64,000 nucleotides of DNA from Paenibacillus algorifonticola (GTDB lineage: Bacteria; Bacillota; Bacilli; Paenibacillales; Paenibacillaceae), in NCBI RefSeq assembly GCF_000971975.1, contig NZ_LAQO01000001.1, positions 186,001 to 250,000 on the forward strand, given 5' to 3'. Below are positions 53,349-62,168 of this stretch, piece after piece. Below the pieces are notes generated by a model. It did no database searches. It was not told the origin of the DNA and saw only the letters and a program-made list of their open reading frames with translations. The translations under genes and the position numbers were made by a program. Every line of letters begins with the position of its first letter. Positions within the stretch are counted from its first letter, which is position 1.

Positions 53349-54065
53349 ATGAATTTATATATTCTGGTAGAAGGTCGCTCAGAAAAATACATTTATCCGG
53401 CTTGGCTTAGTATCCTGCTACCAGAGCTTACATCAGTTCAGCATCTAGATAACGTGAGCTGCAATCAATATTATTTATTCAGTTGCGGCGGCTACCCAAA
53501 CATCATAGATGATGTTGGTAACGCAATCCAGGACATGAAGGAGCATACGAAATTCGATTATCTTATGGTCGTTCTTGATGGAGATGATATCGGGATACCT
53601 GCCCGCAAACATGAAGTGTTGGCTGAAGCGCAAAAGCATCGTTTTGACCCCAATCGTTTAATAACGGTTGTTCAAAATCCATGTATTGAAACCTGGTGTC
53701 TTGGAAACCGCAAAATTTTCAGAAGAAATCCTGATTCACCTGAATTCCAAAATTGCTTCAAACACTTCAATGTCAATGAACTTGATCCTGAATTAATGCC
53801 TTTGCATCCGGAGCTTTCTCAATATACAACTACAGCTCAATATCACGAGCATTATTTAAAATCTATGTTGGCTGATCGTGGCTTGAGCTATACAAAAGGC
53901 AAAGGAACTAAAGCTGTACAAAATGATCATTATTTCTCCGAAATGATAAAACGTGTCAATGAAACAAACCATTTGCCATCATTCCGCGACTTTATCTTAT
54001 CAATGACGCAATTAAAATTAAAAATTCATGGTCAAGATACAGCCGCTCCCTCAATTGAAAGCTAA
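53349..54065 (+). CDS. TOPRIM/RloB-like putative nuclease partner
   Basis: A 238-residue protein. The N-terminus YILVEGRSEKYIYP carries the TOPRIM-type Glu8, and VVLDGDDIG (D77, D79, D80) the acidic pair; NPCIETWCLGN (110-120, with E114, W116) matches the RloB/DUF4276-like block (NPCFExWLLxH). The C-terminus is basic (YTKGKGTKAVQ). This points to a metal-dependent nucleic-acid nuclease. The ATG follows the ATPase stop by two bases, so the genes are translationally coupled. RloB family members pair with AAA ATPases in abortive-infection systems such as AbiL; exact subtype unknown. Confidence 0.68.
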   Translation: MNLYILVEGRSEKYIYPAWLSILLPELTSVQHLDNVSCNQYYLFSCGGYPNIIDDVGNAIQDMKEHTKFDYLMVVLDGDDIGIPARKHEVLAEAQKHRFDPNRLITVVQNPCIETWCLGNRKIFRRNPDSPEFQNCFKHFNVNELDPELMPLHPELSQYTTTAQYHEHYLKSMLADRGLSYTKGKGTKAVQNDHYFSEMIKRVNETNHLPSFRDFILSMTQLKLKIHGQDTAAPSIES

Positions 54066-54101
54066 TTAACAGCAGTTATATAGATGCTTGATCTACTATT
54101 T

Positions 54102-54148
54102 AAATGGATGGTGTTCATTTTGAAATTAAATGAACACCGTCCATTTTT
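54102..54148 (+). terminator. Terminator of the ATPase/TOPRIM operon
   Basis: AAATGGATGGTGTTCATTT...AAATGAACACCGTCCATTT, a 19-bp stem with one G:T wobble, followed by T5. The two-gene unit is thus closed on the right. Confidence 0.92.
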
Positions 54149-54225
54149 CATATCCCTAGCTTACCTTTAACAAAGCCTTGATCGTGAAAAATACAGCTTA
54201 CTCGCCCACCACATTTAGCCGTGCG

Positions 54226-55995
54226 TTATAACCTCAGATCCCTGCGCTGGGCGACCAGCTCGCTGAATTTCAGCTCCAGCGCCGCCTTATCCTCGGCTGA
54301 ACGCTGCGGAAGCGACAGCAGCGCCAACGTCTCAGCGAACTCGCGCTCCAGCTTCAGCCGCAGCTCCTCCCGTTCCACGCTCGCTTGCGCTGCTCCTGTT
54401 CCTGCTGCTGCCGATTTGTCGGCAGCAGCGCCGCCATCGTCAACCGCTTCATTCTCGCTGAAGCGCCATTCTCCGTCACCGAGCAGCTGCAGTGTATGCG
54501 TCGCCGCTCTACTAACCAAGCGCCGATCATGCGACGCAAATATAATCGTGCCGGGATACGCCCGAAGTGTCTCTTCCAGCTGCTCACGGGCGTAAATATC
54601 CAAATAATTAGATGGTTCATCGAGCAGCAGCGTATTATGCTGGCCCAGCAGCAGCTTCGCAAGCGCCGCCTTCACCCGTTCGCCGCCGCTCAGCAGCGCC
54701 ACCTGCTTAAACACATCCTCGCCTTTGAACAGTGTCCTTGCTAATACGGTTCGAACATGCGCATCGGGGTAGACGGCTGATGCCAATACGTTGTGCAATA
54801 CGCTTTTGGATTCATCCAGCAGCGATAAATCCTGGCGAAAATAGCCCATCCGGCAGGACGGCGCCGCCACAACCCCTTGCGCTTGCTCATAAATGCTCCG
54901 AAGCAGCGTCGTTTTGCCCGCTCCATTGCCGCCTACCAGCGCGACGCGCATGCCTGGCTTCATTTGAACGGACAGCTCGCGGAATAGCCAGCGGTCATCT
55001 GATAGCCCTGCCTCCAGCCGCTCCAATCGCAGCACATGCTTGCTGCGGCAAGGCTCATGCACCTGTGCGTCGAATAAGGGCATTTGCAGCTCCGCAGGCT
55101 TCTGCTTCACCTCCAGCCGCTCCAAACGGCTTTCCAGCGCCTCCGCCGTCCGGTTCAGCTTCGCCTGCGAGCTGCGCATGCCTTCCAGCCCTAGATTCGC
55201 CTCCTTATAGCTCATTCGCTTCGGCTTGTGGCTGATGCTCTTCGCCGACTGGCGCACTTTGGCAAGCGAATCCAGCAGACGGCTCTTCTCCTTGGCATAC
55301 TGCTCATATTCAAAAGCTTCGCGGGCCCGCATCGCTTCCTTTTCCCGCTTATAGGCCGAATAATTGCCTTTGAAAATAAGGATTTTCCCATCCTCCAGCT
55401 CGATGATCGAGGTGCACACAAGGTCCAGCAGCTCGCGGTCATGGGAGACGAAGATAACTGCTCCCGGATACGCCGCGAAGGCTTCTTCCAGCTGGCGTAT
55501 GCCTGCCGCATCCAAATGGCTCGTCGGCTCATCTGCAAACAATATTTCCGCTCCGCTTGCGAACAGCTCAGCTATCGCCGTTCTCGTCTTCTCGCCTCCG
55601 CTGCCGAATGCTTCTGCCTCTTCCGCATCCAGTGCCTGCCAGCGGCTGGCGCTCTCGCCTTCGCTATGGCGGGAGCGGAGAATCGCTTCCTCTTGCAGCT
55701 CATGCTCATCGCTCAGTACATCAGAGGGCCGCTGCTCTGCTTGTTCATCCGCCGCTGCCTCGCCCCGATAGCCCGCTGCCTGACGCAGCTCAGCAACGGA
55801 ACCGCTGCGGGTCACTGTGCCTTTATCCGGCTCCACCCTGCCTGCGAGCACAGCCAGCAGCGTCGATTTGCCCGCTCCATTAACGCCAATGATGCCGACG
55901 CGATCGCGATCACCCAGCTCCCAGACGCCATCCAGTTTGCCTAACAATCGATCCTGTACTGCTATTTCAATATGCCTAAGCTCTAATTTTCCCAT
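54226..55995 (-). CDS. ABC-F protein, ribosome-protection type
   Basis: A 589-residue soluble protein with two ABC domains and no membrane part. Domain 1: GVNGAGKSTLL and FGSGGEKTRTAIAELF, FADEPTSHLDAAG; linker about 200-300 (basic, coiled); domain 2: GGNGAGKTTLL, LLSGGERVKAALAKLL, LLDEPSNYLD. The Msr/Vga/VmlR-like ABC-F proteins free antibiotics from the ribosome, giving resistance to macrolides, lincosamides or pleuromutilins. The ATG at 55995 sits seven bases after GGGGAGG, inside a leader hairpin (see next feature). The long frame upstream to 56049 is not supported. Confidence 0.87.
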   Translation of the reverse strand: MGKLELRHIEIAVQDRLLGKLDGVWELGDRDRVGIIGVNGAGKSTLLAVLAGRVEPDKGTVTRSGSVAELRQAAGYRGEAAADEQAEQRPSDVLSDEHELQEEAILRSRHSEGESASRWQALDAEEAEAFGSGGEKTRTAIAELFASGAEILFADEPTSHLDAAGIRQLEEAFAAYPGAVIFVSHDRELLDLVCTSIIELEDGKILIFKGNYSAYKREKEAMRAREAFEYEQYAKEKSRLLDSLAKVRQSAKSISHKPKRMSYKEANLGLEGMRSSQAKLNRTAEALESRLERLEVKQKPAELQMPLFDAQVHEPCRSKHVLRLERLEAGLSDDRWLFRELSVQMKPGMRVALVGGNGAGKTTLLRSIYEQAQGVVAAPSCRMGYFRQDLSLLDESKSVLHNVLASAVYPDAHVRTVLARTLFKGEDVFKQVALLSGGERVKAALAKLLLGQHNTLLLDEPSNYLDIYAREQLEETLRAYPGTIIFASHDRRLVSRAATHTLQLLGDGEWRFSENEAVDDGGAAADKSAAAGTGAAQASVEREELRLKLEREFAETLALLSLPQRSAEDKAALELKFSELVAQRRDLRL

Positions 55996-56037
55996 AAAAA
56001 AACCTCCCCAGCTCGAATAAGTATCGATCTGAAGAGG
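55996..56037 (-). promoter_or_regulatory. Leader hairpin masking the ABC-F ribosome site (possible attenuator)
   Basis: Minus strand CCTCTTCAG (56037-56029), 17-nt loop, CTGGGGAGG (56011-56003), then T7 (56002-55996), then ATG. The right arm is the Shine-Dalgarno sequence itself, so the hairpin would both hide the ribosome site and, with its T run, resemble an intrinsic terminator. Confidence 0.6.
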
Positions 56038-56048
56038 ATTATTCGCCA

Positions 56049-56054
56049 ATTATA
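56049..56054 (-). promoter_or_regulatory. Putative -10 of the ABC-F gene
   Basis: TATAAT on the minus strand, giving a leader of about 47 nt that is almost wholly the hairpin. No good -35 is seen. Confidence 0.4.
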
Positions 56055-56114
56055 ACCATTCCGAAAAAGCATGCAGCTACCTCTATTCAGGTATAGCAGC
56101 AAACAAGCACGCCA

Positions 56115-56213
56115 AGGTGAAACGGCTGTCGCCGTCCTTTGGCGGCGCGGCGCGTTTCAGTCCGAGAAATATAAGCCTATTTATAGGTGTGAAACTTATA
56201 AATGCTTATATTT
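56115..56213 (+). repeat. Two-hairpin intergenic repeat, copy B1
   Basis: GGTGAAACGGCTGTCGCC...GGCG...CGCGTTTC first hairpin; second hairpin GAAATATAAGC...GCTTATATTTC, an exact 11-bp inverted repeat, with CCTATTTATAGG at its inner end. It is directly followed by copy B2 in tandem. Confidence 0.85.
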
Positions 56214-56313
56214 CAAGCGTAAACGGCTGAAGCCTTCATCTGGCGGCAAAGCTACCGTTTCGAGGGTGAAAATAAGCCCATTATAAGGATAAAACTTATA
56301 AATGCTTATATTT
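56214..56313 (+). repeat. Two-hairpin intergenic repeat, copy B2
   Basis: AAGCGTAAACGGCTGAAGCC...CTACCGTTTCGAGGGTGAAA, then ATAAGCCCATTATAAGG and ATAAATGCTTATATTT. It shares the GGCAAAGCTACCGTTTCGAG core with copy A. The rest of 56314-56548 shows no gene or clear signal. Confidence 0.85.
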
Positions 56314-56548
56314 TTAAAAACGCGAGCGAAACGTACGAGGCATGTCCGGAAATGGGCGCAATAATCCTATCTTCAGAAAATGAACTTTTAATTAATCATA
56401 AGTAGTCATTTACAAGCTTCTGAACGAATAGGTTATTTTCTCATGATCCTCGGACACCGTTCCCTCTCTCGCCGGGCGCTGATTTTAATTCCCCATCATT
56501 ATAAAATGGTTTGCTTGCCAGCGTCAACCTTCGCTCCGCCCCGCGCTC

Positions 56549-57181
56549 CTATTTTACAATCGCAATGGCCAGTCCATCATAGCCGGGCAGCACCGTGCTC
56601 AGCAGCCGCTCGTCACTTGCAATCCGCTCATTGAACGCCCTTACGGCTTGTATAGCTGGACCAACTCTGGCAGCATTCATAGTCCGTCCACGCAAAAATA
56701 CATTGTCGCCTACGATAACGGCTCCTGGCGTCGCTAATGCGAGCGCATATTCCAAATACACGGGATAACCTTCCTTATCCGCATCAATAAAGAAAAAATC
56801 AAACTGCTGTCCCTCTGCTTTAAGCTGCTCCAAGCTCGCTTTGCCATCGCCGATTTTGAATGTGACGGCCTGTCCGAAGCCTGCTGCCTCCACATTGCCG
56901 CGCGCGACCTCCGCGTATTCCGCTTTCAGCTCCAGCGACGTCAGCCGCCCGGCTTCTCCCGCTCCCCGCAGCAGGCAAATGCCGCTGTAGCCGCCAAGCG
57001 CCCCGACTTCGAGCAGCTGCTTCGCGCCTGACATGGCGACCAGCATCGTCAGCAGCCGGCCGTAGCCTTCCGCGACGGAAATGTCTGGCATACCGTTTGC
57101 AGCAAGGGTTTCGCGCACCCGAATCAGGTCTAAATCTTCCTTATATAAGCTGTCTGCATATTGTTCATTTTCGTTCGTCAT
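56549..57181 (-). CDS. Class I O-methyltransferase
   Basis: A 210-residue SAM-dependent methyltransferase of the COMT-like (methyltransf_3/24) family. It has LLEVGALGGYSGICLL (motif I), LTSLELKAEYAEVARGNVEA and the metal-binding DADKEGYP (FFFIDADKEGY). The B. subtilis relative YrrM methylates tRNA. AAAGGATGAG seven bases before the ATG at 57181 fixes the start; an earlier TTG at 57208 is unsupported. The neighbouring THUMP methyltransferase gene is divergent. Confidence 0.88.
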   Translation of the reverse strand: MTNENEQYADSLYKEDLDLIRVRETLAANGMPDISVAEGYGRLLTMLVAMSGAKQLLEVGALGGYSGICLLRGAGEAGRLTSLELKAEYAEVARGNVEAAGFGQAVTFKIGDGKASLEQLKAEGQQFDFFFIDADKEGYPVYLEYALALATPGAVIVGDNVFLRGRTMNAARVGPAIQAVRAFNERIASDERLLSTVLPGYDGLAIAIVK

Positions 57182-57295
57182 TTTTTTACTCATCCTTTCA
57201 TTTGTCAAAACAAGCTGCGTTTACTATACTTGATTGTATGATTTTGACCGTGAGGATTCAACTGCGCTTTACATACGAAGGAGAGAGTGACACGA

Positions 57296-58462
57296 ATGAC
57301 AACGAAAATTGAATTGATCGCAACGACGCCGATGGGCCTTGAAGCGATTGTCGCACGCGAGCTGAAGGAGCTTGGTTACACCGATTTGACAGTAGAAAAT
57401 GGACGCATTACTTTCCCTGCCGAGCCGATCGATATTTGCCGCACGAATTTATGGCTGCGCTCGGCAGGACGGATTTTGGTCAAGATGGGCGAATTTCAGG
57501 CGACTACCTTCGAGGAGCTGTTTGAAGGCACGAAGGCGCTGGACTGGCCTGACTGGATTCCGGGAGATGGCGAGTTTCCGGTGGACGGACGTTCCCACAA
57601 GTCGCAGCTGTCCAGCGTCCCTGCCTGTCAGAGCGTCGTGAAGAAAGCGGTCGTAGAAAAAATGAAAGAGCGCTACGGAACCGAATGGTTTCCGGAAAAT
57701 GAGGGCCGCTACGTCATCGAAGTGACGCTGCTTAACGATCGCGCGCAGCTGACACTCGATACGACAGGAGCTGGCCTGCACAAGCGGGGCTATCGCAATG
57801 TGGCGACGGAAGCGCCGCTGCGTGAGACGATGGCAGCCGCGCTGCTGCAAATTAGCCGCTGGCAGCCGGAGCGCCCGCTCTACGACCCGTTCTGCGGATC
57901 AGGTACTATTCTGATCGAAGCCGCTATGCTGGCGTGGAACGTGGCTCCAGGGCTGCGCCGCTCCTTCAACAGCGAGGGCTGGCCGCTTGTGCAGGGCAAG
58001 CTGTGGGAAACCGCGCGGGAAGAAGCTTTTGATGCGGTGAAGGATGATGTGGCGCTGCAAATTGCCGGATCGGATATTGACCCAGCCGCCATCGAAATTG
58101 CGACAGCCAATATTAAAAAAGCCGGCTTCGGCAAGGACATCAAGCTGAGCGTCATGTCAGCAGCGAAAATAAAGCCCGAGGGCGAATACGGTGTCATCGT
58201 GACGAACCCGCCATACGGGGAGCGTCTTGGCGATGATCGCGAGGCGGAAGCTGCGCTGCGCCAGTTCGGCATGTCGGCACTCCATTTGCCGACCTGGTCA
58301 TTTTTTGCTTTCACGCCTGTTGCTGCTATCGAGCATTATATGGGCCGTCCCGCCGACAAGAAGCGCAAGCTGTTCAACGGACGGATTGAATGCAACTATT
58401 ACCAGTTTTTCGGACCTGGCGGCCTGTATGCGAACCGCAAATCCCAATCATCAGAAAAATAG
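57296..58462 (+). CDS. THUMP-domain RNA methyltransferase (YpsC/RlmL-like)
   Basis: A 388-residue protein with an N-terminal ferredoxin-like plus THUMP domain (LIATTPMGLEAIVARELKEL, KSQLSSVPACQSVV) and a C-terminal N6/N2 methyltransferase domain: PLYDPFCGSGTILIEAAMLA, LQIAGSDIDPAAIEIA and the catalytic NPPYGERLG. It probably modifies a guanosine of 23S rRNA. ATG at 57296 with AAGGAGAG nine bases upstream. Confidence 0.92.
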   Translation: MTTKIELIATTPMGLEAIVARELKELGYTDLTVENGRITFPAEPIDICRTNLWLRSAGRILVKMGEFQATTFEELFEGTKALDWPDWIPGDGEFPVDGRSHKSQLSSVPACQSVVKKAVVEKMKERYGTEWFPENEGRYVIEVTLLNDRAQLTLDTTGAGLHKRGYRNVATEAPLRETMAAALLQISRWQPERPLYDPFCGSGTILIEAAMLAWNVAPGLRRSFNSEGWPLVQGKLWETAREEAFDAVKDDVALQIAGSDIDPAAIEIATANIKKAGFGKDIKLSVMSAAKIKPEGEYGVIVTNPPYGERLGDDREAEAALRQFGMSALHLPTWSFFAFTPVAAIEHYMGRPADKKRKLFNGRIECNYYQFFGPGGLYANRKSQSSEK

Positions 58463-58520
58463 AGAAATAGAATCGCTTTTTAGGAGAGGAAAGGGACTCT
58501 AGGAGAGGAACTTTCAATTC

Positions 58521-60602
58521 ATGCATCAAAACAGACGCAAAATTCTAACCAACAGCTTTCAAGCAGCAGCCCGCTGGGGACGGCGTCCCTATGGCGCGGA
58601 GCTCCTGCTCTTTTTCGGAGTGCTGCTGCTTAAGCTGTATGCCTTTGATTTATTTATAGCCGTGCCAAATATGAAAATGAACGTCTACGATGTCACAATC
58701 GCCATTGGCACCCTTGCGCTTTGCAGCTTCTGGACGCTGCTGCTGCCGCTGCGGGGCAGACTCATCACGCTCATCGCGATGAATACCCTGTTCTCGGCTA
58801 TTTTGTATGCCGATTTAATTTATTACCGCTATTTCGAGGATTTGATTTCCGTCCCCGTCCTGCTGCAGGCCGGGCAGGTTGAGGCGCTTGGGGGCAGCAT
58901 CGCTACGCTGCTGGAAGCGAAGGATTTTGTATTGCTGGCCGATATCCCGCTGCTGCTTGGTTGTGCCTGTGTGCTGGCATGGAAGCGGCGCGCTGCCCAG
59001 ACAGTTGCCATGCCAGCCGCCACGAACGCTGAGGCCGCTTTATTCCCGCTCATCAAGCGGTCCTCTTGGCGAACAAAGGCACGTCGATTGCTCCTAAGCC
59101 TCGCCCTGCTGATGATGGGATTGATGCTGACCTTTGGCGGCATTCATGATGCCAAACGCACATGGGCAAAAGGATTGTTCGAAAGCAATTGGTGGAATTT
59201 ATCGCTGTACAATGTGACAGGTGCTCTGGGCTTTCACGGCTATGATCTGTACCGTTATGCCGCCCTGCATTGGTTGAACGCAGAGGCCGTTTCTGCCGAG
59301 ACGACTTCGAAGGTGCTCGCTTGGACGAAGGAATCCGGGCAATCGCGCGCCAAGCAGGAGCAGGACTTAAGCTTTGGCGCGTATAAAGGCAGCAATGTTA
59401 TTTTGGTACAGGCAGAAGCTTTCCAAAATTTCATGATCGGCAAGTCGTTCAACGGCCAGGAAATCACGCCGAACGTCAATAAGTTGGTCAAGAGCAGCGC
59501 TTATTTCAGCTCCTTTTTCCATCAGACCGCGCAGGGCCGAACGTCGGACGCGGATTTTGTCAGCAATTGCTCGCTTCAGCCGCTCGCCAGCGGCTCGGTA
59601 TTTATTCAATATGCCGGGAATGAATTTCAATGCTTGCCGCAGACGCTGCATAATAACGGCTACTACACTAGCGTTTTCCATGCTTATGAAGGAAGCTTCT
59701 GGAACCGCAATACGATGTACGCGAATATGAAATACGATGCTTTTGTGAGCAAAAAACAATACGAGCTGGACGAACCGATCGGCTGGTCGCTTGGAGACAA
59801 ATCCTTTTTTCGCCAATCGCTTGACCGAATTGCCGAGCAGCCGCAGCCGTTTCACTCCTTTCTCATTACGCTGTCCAGCCATCACCCGTACCAAATTCCA
59901 GCAGCCGACCAGAAGCTTTCGCTCGGTGAGCTTGAAGGTACAATGATGGGGGATTACTTGCAAGCGATCCATTATGTTGATGAAGCGCTTGGCGAGCTCG
60001 TTGAGCGGCTTCAGAAGGAAGGGCTCTGGGAGCATACGATATTCGCCATGTATGGCGATCATGATAATTCGATCAGCGATTGGAGCTTGTTTGAAGCCTT
60101 CCTTGGCAAACCGTTAAAGGAGCTGGAGCGGGAACAGATCGTTAAGCAGGTGCCTTTTCTCGTTCATTTGCCAGACGATCGCTATGCAGGAACTTATGCC
60201 TCTCCGAGCGGACAGCTTGATGTCGCGCCAACGCTGCTGCATCTGCTCGGAATATCCTCAAGCGAGCTTGCAATGATTGGAACGCCGCTAATTACGGACA
60301 GCATGAGTCAGCCGCAGCAGCAAAATCAGCAGAACCGCAAGCTTGTTGTGCTGCGCAATGGCGCATTTACGAATGGCGATGTTTATTATATCCCCTCCGC
60401 CGACGGGATTGCCGAGCATGGAAAATGCTGGAATGTGGCGGAACAATCACCTGGGGAGCTCGCTCCGTGTCTCAGCCTGCGTGCTGCCGCGCAAACAGAG
60501 CTGTCCATGTCGGATCTTCTGGTGATCCATAATTTGATCCCGGAGCTTTATGCTGAAAGCATGGTTCGAGCCGGCAGCATTCAAATGGTCGCTCAAAAAT
60601 AA
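58521..60602 (+). CDS. ltaS: Lipoteichoic acid synthase family protein
   Basis: A 693-residue LtaS-type enzyme. Five N-terminal membrane helices (to about residue 220) are followed by an extracellular sulfatase-fold domain: VILVQAEAFQNFMIGKSFN with the metal Glu, the nucleophile Thr in QTAQGRTSDADFVSNCSL, YTSVFHAYEGSFWNR and AMYGDHDNSI. It polymerises or primes polyglycerolphosphate from phosphatidylglycerol. Bacilli carry several paralogues (LtaS, YfnI, YqgS, YvgJ); which one this is cannot be decided. The ATG has GGAGAGGAAC upstream; a terminator follows. Confidence 0.9.
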   Translation: MHQNRRKILTNSFQAAARWGRRPYGAELLLFFGVLLLKLYAFDLFIAVPNMKMNVYDVTIAIGTLALCSFWTLLLPLRGRLITLIAMNTLFSAILYADLIYYRYFEDLISVPVLLQAGQVEALGGSIATLLEAKDFVLLADIPLLLGCACVLAWKRRAAQTVAMPAATNAEAALFPLIKRSSWRTKARRLLLSLALLMMGLMLTFGGIHDAKRTWAKGLFESNWWNLSLYNVTGALGFHGYDLYRYAALHWLNAEAVSAETTSKVLAWTKESGQSRAKQEQDLSFGAYKGSNVILVQAEAFQNFMIGKSFNGQEITPNVNKLVKSSAYFSSFFHQTAQGRTSDADFVSNCSLQPLASGSVFIQYAGNEFQCLPQTLHNNGYYTSVFHAYEGSFWNRNTMYANMKYDAFVSKKQYELDEPIGWSLGDKSFFRQSLDRIAEQPQPFHSFLITLSSHHPYQIPAADQKLSLGELEGTMMGDYLQAIHYVDEALGELVERLQKEGLWEHTIFAMYGDHDNSISDWSLFEAFLGKPLKELEREQIVKQVPFLVHLPDDRYAGTYASPSGQLDVAPTLLHLLGISSSELAMIGTPLITDSMSQPQQQNQQNRKLVVLRNGAFTNGDVYYIPSADGIAEHGKCWNVAEQSPGELAPCLSLRAAAQTELSMSDLLVIHNLIPELYAESMVRAGSIQMVAQK

Positions 60603-60605
60603 AAC

Positions 60606-60656
60606 AAATGCCCCATGACACGCCGCGATACAAGCGGCTATGCCATGGGGCATTTT
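60606..60656 (+). terminator. Terminator after ltaS (probably bidirectional)
   Basis: AAATGCCCCATG...CATGGGGCATTT with inner GCCGC/GCGGC, followed by T5. Confidence 0.88.
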
Positions 60657-60711
60657 TATTGGGCTGGCCTATAAAAGCAGCCGGCCTCTTCGGTTTATTT
60701 TCACCCTACGG

Positions 60712-62154
60712 TTAGGATTTCCCATTGGTTTGCAGCCAGAGCAAAATATCGTCGATTGTCCTTACCGGCACGACGAGCAGCTCCGGCGCTGCGCTCTTCG
60801 CCTCCGGCGCAAGCTCCTCCGGTACGAAAAAAACATCCGCATCGGTCCGGCTCACCGCATAAGCCTTCTGCGGCACACCACCTACGAGGCCAACCGAGCC
60901 GTCCGGCTCTATCGTACCCGTACCGGCGACATGCAGCCCATGCGTCACCCCGCCTGGCGTAAGCTGATCCAGCAGCGCAAGCGTCAGCATGGCGCCATGG
61001 GACGGCCCTCCGATATGGGCAATATACGAAAAATAGCTGACAGGCCTCGGCGCATCCAGCTTCAGTTCATTTTGCACCGAAATGCCGAATACGGCGCGCA
61101 CGGGCAACTGTTCGGTCGCCGCGGCGGCCGCTGTCTTCACCTCAAGCGTCAATTTTTCTGCTAGCGTCCCTCTGCGAACACCTACTTGAACCGATCCTCC
61201 CGGCACAACAAAGGCCGGATCTGACATAAAGGAGGTCAACTCCGCCACATTCGCCACCGCCTTGCCGTTCAGGCTGACGATTAAATCGCCGGGAACGAGT
61301 ACGCCCTGTGCAACGGCATCCTTCGTCATGCCGATAATGCGGACTCCCGTCGTCGTCACACCATCGCCTATGCCCGCCTTGCCCTCGGCAATCGCGGCGG
61401 CAACGCTATTCGCATCTGCTTTCATCGTCGAAACGAGCGTATAGGACTCTGACAAGGAAGGCTCGTTCTCAGGCTTGCGCTCAAACGTATATTCCGGCAG
61501 CACCAGACTGTACAGCCAGTCCACAGGCACCGCAGGCCGATCAAACACCAGCACGCCGCTAATGCTGCCTCCAGCGGCTCCTCCTTCGACATGGGCGTAG
61601 CGGTTCATATTCATCGTAAGTCCCGGATAAGTGACGATATAGTTCGTCGGGTACACGAGTACAAAAGCAGCAACTAGCGCAGAGATCAGCATCCAGATAA
61701 AGGTTTTGGGCCAACGTCCTCTCGGGCCCGTCATACTGCGGCGCACAAGCAGCTCGCTCCAGACCATTTCAATACAAACGATCATCAGCATGCCGCCAGT
61801 GAGTGGCAGCGACAGCATTAACCTTTGCGGGAAAATAGCAATGCAAAAAATAGCGGACACACCGAGCACAGCAATGCCGTATTGAACGACTGCAAGCAGT
61901 CGCTCGAAACGAATAGCAGCCACGTGTGCAAAACCGCCGCTTCGGTTTACGCGCTCCACAATGCCTCGGCAGCCGCCGACCAGCCAAAGCAAAGGAATGA
62001 TAGCAAGCGCATAGAGCAGCCAGTTAATCATATCTATCCAAAGCATGCCGGAAGCGGCCAGCTTAATCGGAGCGGGGAGCCAGATCAGTTCGGCAGCCAC
62101 AATGTACAGCAGGGACAGAACCAATCCAGCGATATAATAGCGGAAACGACGCAT
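60712..62154 (-). CDS. Membrane PDZ-Lon-type serine protease
   Basis: A 480-residue protein: four to five N-terminal helices (to about 175), then a PDZ domain (VLVPGDLIVSLNGKAVANVA) and a C-terminal Lon-like S16 domain with the catalytic Ser in GGPSHGAMLTLAL and Lys in LVGGVPQKAYAV. It resembles B. subtilis YlbL (PDZ-Lon) but has extra membrane helices. It should degrade or process proteins at the outer face of the membrane. The start may be ATG 62154 or GTG 62160 (GAGAGG upstream). Confidence 0.87.
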   Translation of the reverse strand: MRRFRYYIAGLVLSLLYIVAAELIWLPAPIKLAASGMLWIDMINWLLYALAIIPLLWLVGGCRGIVERVNRSGGFAHVAAIRFERLLAVVQYGIAVLGVSAIFCIAIFPQRLMLSLPLTGGMLMIVCIEMVWSELLVRRSMTGPRGRWPKTFIWMLISALVAAFVLVYPTNYIVTYPGLTMNMNRYAHVEGGAAGGSISGVLVFDRPAVPVDWLYSLVLPEYTFERKPENEPSLSESYTLVSTMKADANSVAAAIAEGKAGIGDGVTTTGVRIIGMTKDAVAQGVLVPGDLIVSLNGKAVANVAELTSFMSDPAFVVPGGSVQVGVRRGTLAEKLTLEVKTAAAAATEQLPVRAVFGISVQNELKLDAPRPVSYFSYIAHIGGPSHGAMLTLALLDQLTPGGVTHGLHVAGTGTIEPDGSVGLVGGVPQKAYAVSRTDADVFFVPEELAPEAKSAAPELLVVPVRTIDDILLWLQTNGKS

Positions 62155-62168
62155 GCTCACTCAACCTC

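Noticed and set aside
52180..54065. Naming the island as Gabija or PARIS
   Set aside because: Gabija has ATPase and TOPRIM in one protein plus a UvrD-like helicase; PARIS has a DUF4435 partner. Neither matches the RloB-like block seen, so no system name is given.
56071..56286. Plus-strand frame in the intergenic region left of the O-methyltransferase gene
   Set aside because: It is a translation of tandem repeats B1/B2. A similar peptide (KATVSRVK) occurs at 48963-49193 from copy A, which only reflects the repeat.
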